Origin: Acidobacteriota bacterium
GTDB taxonomy: Bacteria; Acidobacteriota; Holophagae; Holophagales; Holophagaceae
NCBI GenBank assembly: GCA_016192145.1
Contig: JACPUT010000018.1
Span: 372,001 to 436,000, forward strand
Reading direction: 5' to 3'
Length of the DNA stretch: 64,000 nucleotides
Shown here: positions 61,886-64,000 of the stretch, in pieces
Layout of the letters: every line of letters starts with the position of its first letter
Numbering within the stretch: position 1 is the first letter of the stretch
Notes under the pieces: model-generated
What the model was told of the DNA's origin: nothing
Databases searched by the model: none
What the model saw: only the letters and a program-made list of their open reading frames with translations
Translations under genes and position numbers: made by a program

Positions 61886-61915
61886 TTGGGGATGGCCTCA
61901 TATGGGATTCCTATT

Positions 61916-61943
61916 TTGCACACGGCCTGCCGCGTGGTAGGTT
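61916..61943 (+). promoter_or_regulatory. Possible acpP promoter
   Basis: TTGCAC and TAGGTT are 16 bp apart, about 29 bp before the acpP start codon. The -10 match is moderate. It lies just outside the palindromic element. Confidence 0.45.
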
Positions 61944-61971
61944 CTTCAGGTTCGCTTTCAAGGAGCCACCG

Positions 61972-62208
61972 ATGTCTGACGTCCGCAAGAAGGTCATTGC
62001 GATCATTGCCGAACAGCTGGCCAAGCCCGAGGATTCCATCCAGGAGACCAGCCACTTCGTGGATGATCTCGGTGCCGACAGCCTCGACACCGTCGAGATC
62101 ATCATGGCGATCGAGGAGGCTTTCGGTCTCGAGATCCCCGAAAGCGAGCAGGAGAAGATCCGCACCGTCGGCGATGCGATCTCCTACATCGAGAAGCACT
62201 CCAAGTAA
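61972..62208 (+). CDS. acpP: Acyl carrier protein
   Basis: 78 residues, acidic, with the phosphopantetheine-attachment motif GADSLDTVE (Ser37). It carries growing acyl chains in fatty-acid synthesis. AAGGAG 6 bases upstream fixes ATG 61972. fabF follows 97 bp downstream, the usual order. Confidence 0.97.
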   Translation: MSDVRKKVIAIIAEQLAKPEDSIQETSHFVDDLGADSLDTVEIIMAIEEAFGLEIPESEQEKIRTVGDAISYIEKHSK

Positions 62209-62222
62209 CCCTCCTGTAAATT

Positions 62223-62252
62223 GAAGCGCCGCGGCCTGGGTCGCGGCGCTTC
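62223..62252 (+). terminator. Hairpin between acpP and fabF
   Basis: An 11-bp stem (GAAGCGCCGCG / CGCGGCGCTTC, 8-nt loop) lies 14 bp after acpP, followed by GCGTTT only. It probably lowers transcription into fabF or stabilises the acpP message. Confidence 0.6.
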
Positions 62253-62305
62253 GCGTTTAGGAACCTGCCTAACCCCTGGTAGGATGAAGGCTTCGAGGTG
62301 AAGTG

Positions 62306-63556
62306 ATGTCCTCTTTGAACCGTCGTCGCGTCGTCATCACGGGCATGGGCACCGTGAACCCCTGCGGGCTTACCGTGGGCGAGACCTGGGACAACCTCCT
62401 CGCCGGCCGCAGTGGCATCTCCACCGTGGATCGTTTCGATGCCAGTGAGTATGCCTGCCGCATCGCCGGGTCCGTGAAGGGGTACAACCCCGACCTGTTC
62501 ATCGATAAGAAGGAACAGAAGAAGATGGACCTCTTCATCCAGTACGCCCTCGGCGCCGCCGCCGAGGCCTGGGTGGACGCGGGCTACGAGGGCGTCGAGC
62601 TGACCAAGGCCGAGCGGGAGCGCTTCGGCACCTACATCGGCAGCGGCATCGGCGGCCTCAACACCATCTGGGAGGAGGCCAACGGGTTCCGAGGGCCCCG
62701 TCGCATCAGCCCCTTCTTCATCCCCAGCCTCATCGTGAACCTGGCCAGCGGGTTCGCCAGCATCAAGTACGGCCTTCAGGGCCCCAACAGCGCCGTGGCC
62801 ACGGCCTGCGCCACGGGTACCCACGCCATCGGCGACGCGGCCCGCCTGATCATGCACGGCTACGCCGACCGCATGCTCACCGGCGGCGCGGACTCCGTGA
62901 TCAACCCCCTGGGCTTGGGCGGCTTCGCCGCCATGCGTGCCCTCTCCACCCGCAATGATGCCCCCGAACAGGCCAGCCGCCCCTTCGATACAGGCCGGGA
63001 CGGCTTCGTCATGGGCGAGGGCGCCGGCATCGTGATCCTCGAGGAGTACGAGCTCGCGAAGGCCCGCGGCGCGAAGATCTACGCCGAGGTCGTCGGCTAC
63101 GGCATGAGCGGTGACGCCCACCACATCACCTCCCCCAGCGAGGACGGCGACGGCCCCAAGCGCGTCATGCGAGCCGCCATCGAGGATGCTGGCATTTCCG
63201 TGGAGCAGATCGCGTACGTGAATGCCCATGGGACGAGCACGCCAGCCGGCGACAAGCTGGAGTGCCTGGCCATCAAGGCCGTCTTCGGCGACCACGCCAA
63301 GAAGCTCAAAGTGAGCTCCACGAAATCCATGCACGGCCACCTGCTGGGAGCCGCCGGGGCCCTGGAGAGCATCGTCTGCGCAAAGGTCATCCACACGGGG
63401 GAAATCCCCCCCACCATCAACGTGGTGGACCAGGACCCCGCCTGCGATCTGGACGTCACCCCCAACACGAAGGGGCGCTTCGAGGGCGAGTATGTGCTGA
63501 ACAACAACTTCGGCTTCGGCGGCACCAACGCCTGTGTGGTGCTGAGGAAGCTCTGA
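62306..63556 (+). CDS. fabF: Beta-ketoacyl-ACP synthase II
   Basis: 416 residues. Catalytic Cys in TACATGTHAIG, His in NAHGTSTPAGD and His in MHGHLLGAAG form the complete condensing-enzyme triad. The N-terminal RRVVITGMGTVNPCG is typical. It elongates acyl-ACP with malonyl-ACP. ATG 62306 is preferred over GTG 62303 for spacing to GAGGTG. Confidence 0.97.
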   Translation: MSSLNRRRVVITGMGTVNPCGLTVGETWDNLLAGRSGISTVDRFDASEYACRIAGSVKGYNPDLFIDKKEQKKMDLFIQYALGAAAEAWVDAGYEGVELTKAERERFGTYIGSGIGGLNTIWEEANGFRGPRRISPFFIPSLIVNLASGFASIKYGLQGPNSAVATACATGTHAIGDAARLIMHGYADRMLTGGADSVINPLGLGGFAAMRALSTRNDAPEQASRPFDTGRDGFVMGEGAGIVILEEYELAKARGAKIYAEVVGYGMSGDAHHITSPSEDGDGPKRVMRAAIEDAGISVEQIAYVNAHGTSTPAGDKLECLAIKAVFGDHAKKLKVSSTKSMHGHLLGAAGALESIVCAKVIHTGEIPPTINVVDQDPACDLDVTPNTKGRFEGEYVLNNNFGFGGTNACVVLRKL

Positions 63557-63582
63557 TTCCCGGGCCAGGACTGAATGGATGG

Positions 63583-63618
63583 AGGGCGGAAGGGGGCTGT
63601 GTGCCCTGCTTCCGCCCT
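63583..63618 (+). terminator. Terminator after fabF
   Basis: AGGGCGGAAG pairs with CTTCCGCCCT (10 bp) around a GC-rich loop, 27 bp after the fabF stop. The following bases are pyrimidine-rich. Confidence 0.6.
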
Positions 63619-63641
63619 TCCTTTCGAGGTTTCGGCGGGTC

Positions 63642-63711
63642 GAAAAATATAAAAAATCGGATCCGAAAAATAATTACTTGAAAAATTAATACAAAAACAC
63701 CAAAAATTAGT
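63642..63711 (+). promoter_or_regulatory. A/T-rich leader before the glutamine synthetase gene
   Basis: A 70-bp stretch of mostly A and T, holding an 8-bp palindrome CGGATCCG between A-runs, precedes the gene by about 45 bp. It stands out sharply from the GC-rich surroundings. It probably contains the promoter and an UP-like element, but no hexamer pair is convincing. Confidence 0.35.
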
Positions 63712-63756
63712 TCAGCGAGGTTGTAGCCGGTGCTGCACCCGCCTTTGGAGGCTTCC

Positions 63757-64000
63757 ATGGCGAACGTTGGACTTCGGGACTTTCTGGAAATCCCTTACGA
63801 CGAGCTCGAGCAGCTGAACCTCAAGGCGAAGCAGCAGCGCCTGGATCGGGTTCCCGTCGAGCAGATCCGCGAGGAGCGGATGAAGTACCTCGAGGGCGAG
63901 AAGCGGATCAAAGCCGTGACGGTCTGCTTCACCGACATCGAAGGCCGGCTCCACATGCTGGACTACGACAAGAAATTCCTTCTGAAGTCCTATGACAACC
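63757..64000 (+). CDS. Glutamine synthetase, N-terminal part
   Basis: 81 residues are visible before the window ends. After a helical start (LRDFLEIPYDELEQL), KAVTVCFTDIEGRLHMLDYD fits the beta-grasp N-terminal domain of glutamine synthetases, where the FTD motif is conserved. GGAGG 5 bases upstream supports ATG 63757. The catalytic domain lies outside the window, so the subtype is not determined. It would form glutamine from glutamate and ammonia. Confidence 0.75.
   Translation, partial: MANVGLRDFLEIPYDELEQLNLKAKQQRLDRVPVEQIREERMKYLEGEKRIKAVTVCFTDIEGRLHMLDYDKKFLLKSYDN

Overview
The window is a GC-rich, densely coded bacterial chromosome segment with no tRNA, rRNA, CRISPR array or prophage that I can see. 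Gene content points to an Acidobacteriota lineage, probably Holophagae (Geothrix/Holophaga-like). The pointers are a DUF6526 protein, a BNR/VPS10-type secreted protein, S9, M13 and M64 exported peptidases, a UbiA-like prenyltransferase of the kind used with menaquinone, and Gram-negative envelope proteins (TamB, a MacAB-like exporter). This assignment is inference from families, not from a marker gene.

Layout: 1-4.2 kb holds an M64 peptidase end, an NmrA-like epimerase, dnaX, a DUF6526 protein and a small PAS protein. 4.2-15.7 kb is a minus-strand run: a large secreted BNR protein, a lipoprotein-sorting-like secreted protein, two MacB-like permeases, their ATPase and MacA-like adaptor, a chemoreceptor and an orphan E1-alpha dehydrogenase subunit. 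15.7-19.3 kb (plus) has a GNAT, a CCA-adding enzyme and a second chemoreceptor. 19.3-25 kb has ispF, an FHA-GAF histidine kinase, ruvB, a bactofilin/M23 cell-shape pair and a UbiA prenyltransferase. 25.1-29.6 kb is a stress/membrane group: UspA, a CBS protein, a small basic protein, a site-2 protease with CBS domains, an unknown membrane protein, then a divergent FNT channel and a MoaD/ThiS carrier. 29.7-41.4 kb holds tamB, a Ser/Thr kinase, rpoD, dnaG, a LeuA-like synthase and a Ppx/GppA phosphatase. 41.4-50.7 kb holds a Na+/K+-ATPase-like P-type pump, an S9 peptidase, an M13 peptidase, a HAD protein and an SDR. 50.7-59.5 kb has an outer-membrane-like protein, a lone cysteine desulfurase homologue, an RlmI-like methyltransferase, a DUF418 membrane protein, a response regulator, ttcA with an Rrf2 regulator, and a solute-binding protein. 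59.5-64 kb has a WYL protein with histone-like tails, a Xer recombinase, acpP-fabF and the start of a glutamine synthetase gene.

The most unusual material is intergenic. A 272-bp element with 31-bp inverted ends and nested hairpins (61614-61885) abuts the xer start codon. Several same-strand gene gaps carry degenerate short tandem arrays (mainly 7-bp units), usually in opposed orientation and abutting a stop codon (11.66-11.73, 13.05, 38.54-38.65 kb). Two more long inverted repeats lie near 44.2 and 49.8 kb. A divergent promoter region at 28.4 kb holds four copies of a CAAGAT-type box. Strong bidirectional terminators separate many convergent units.
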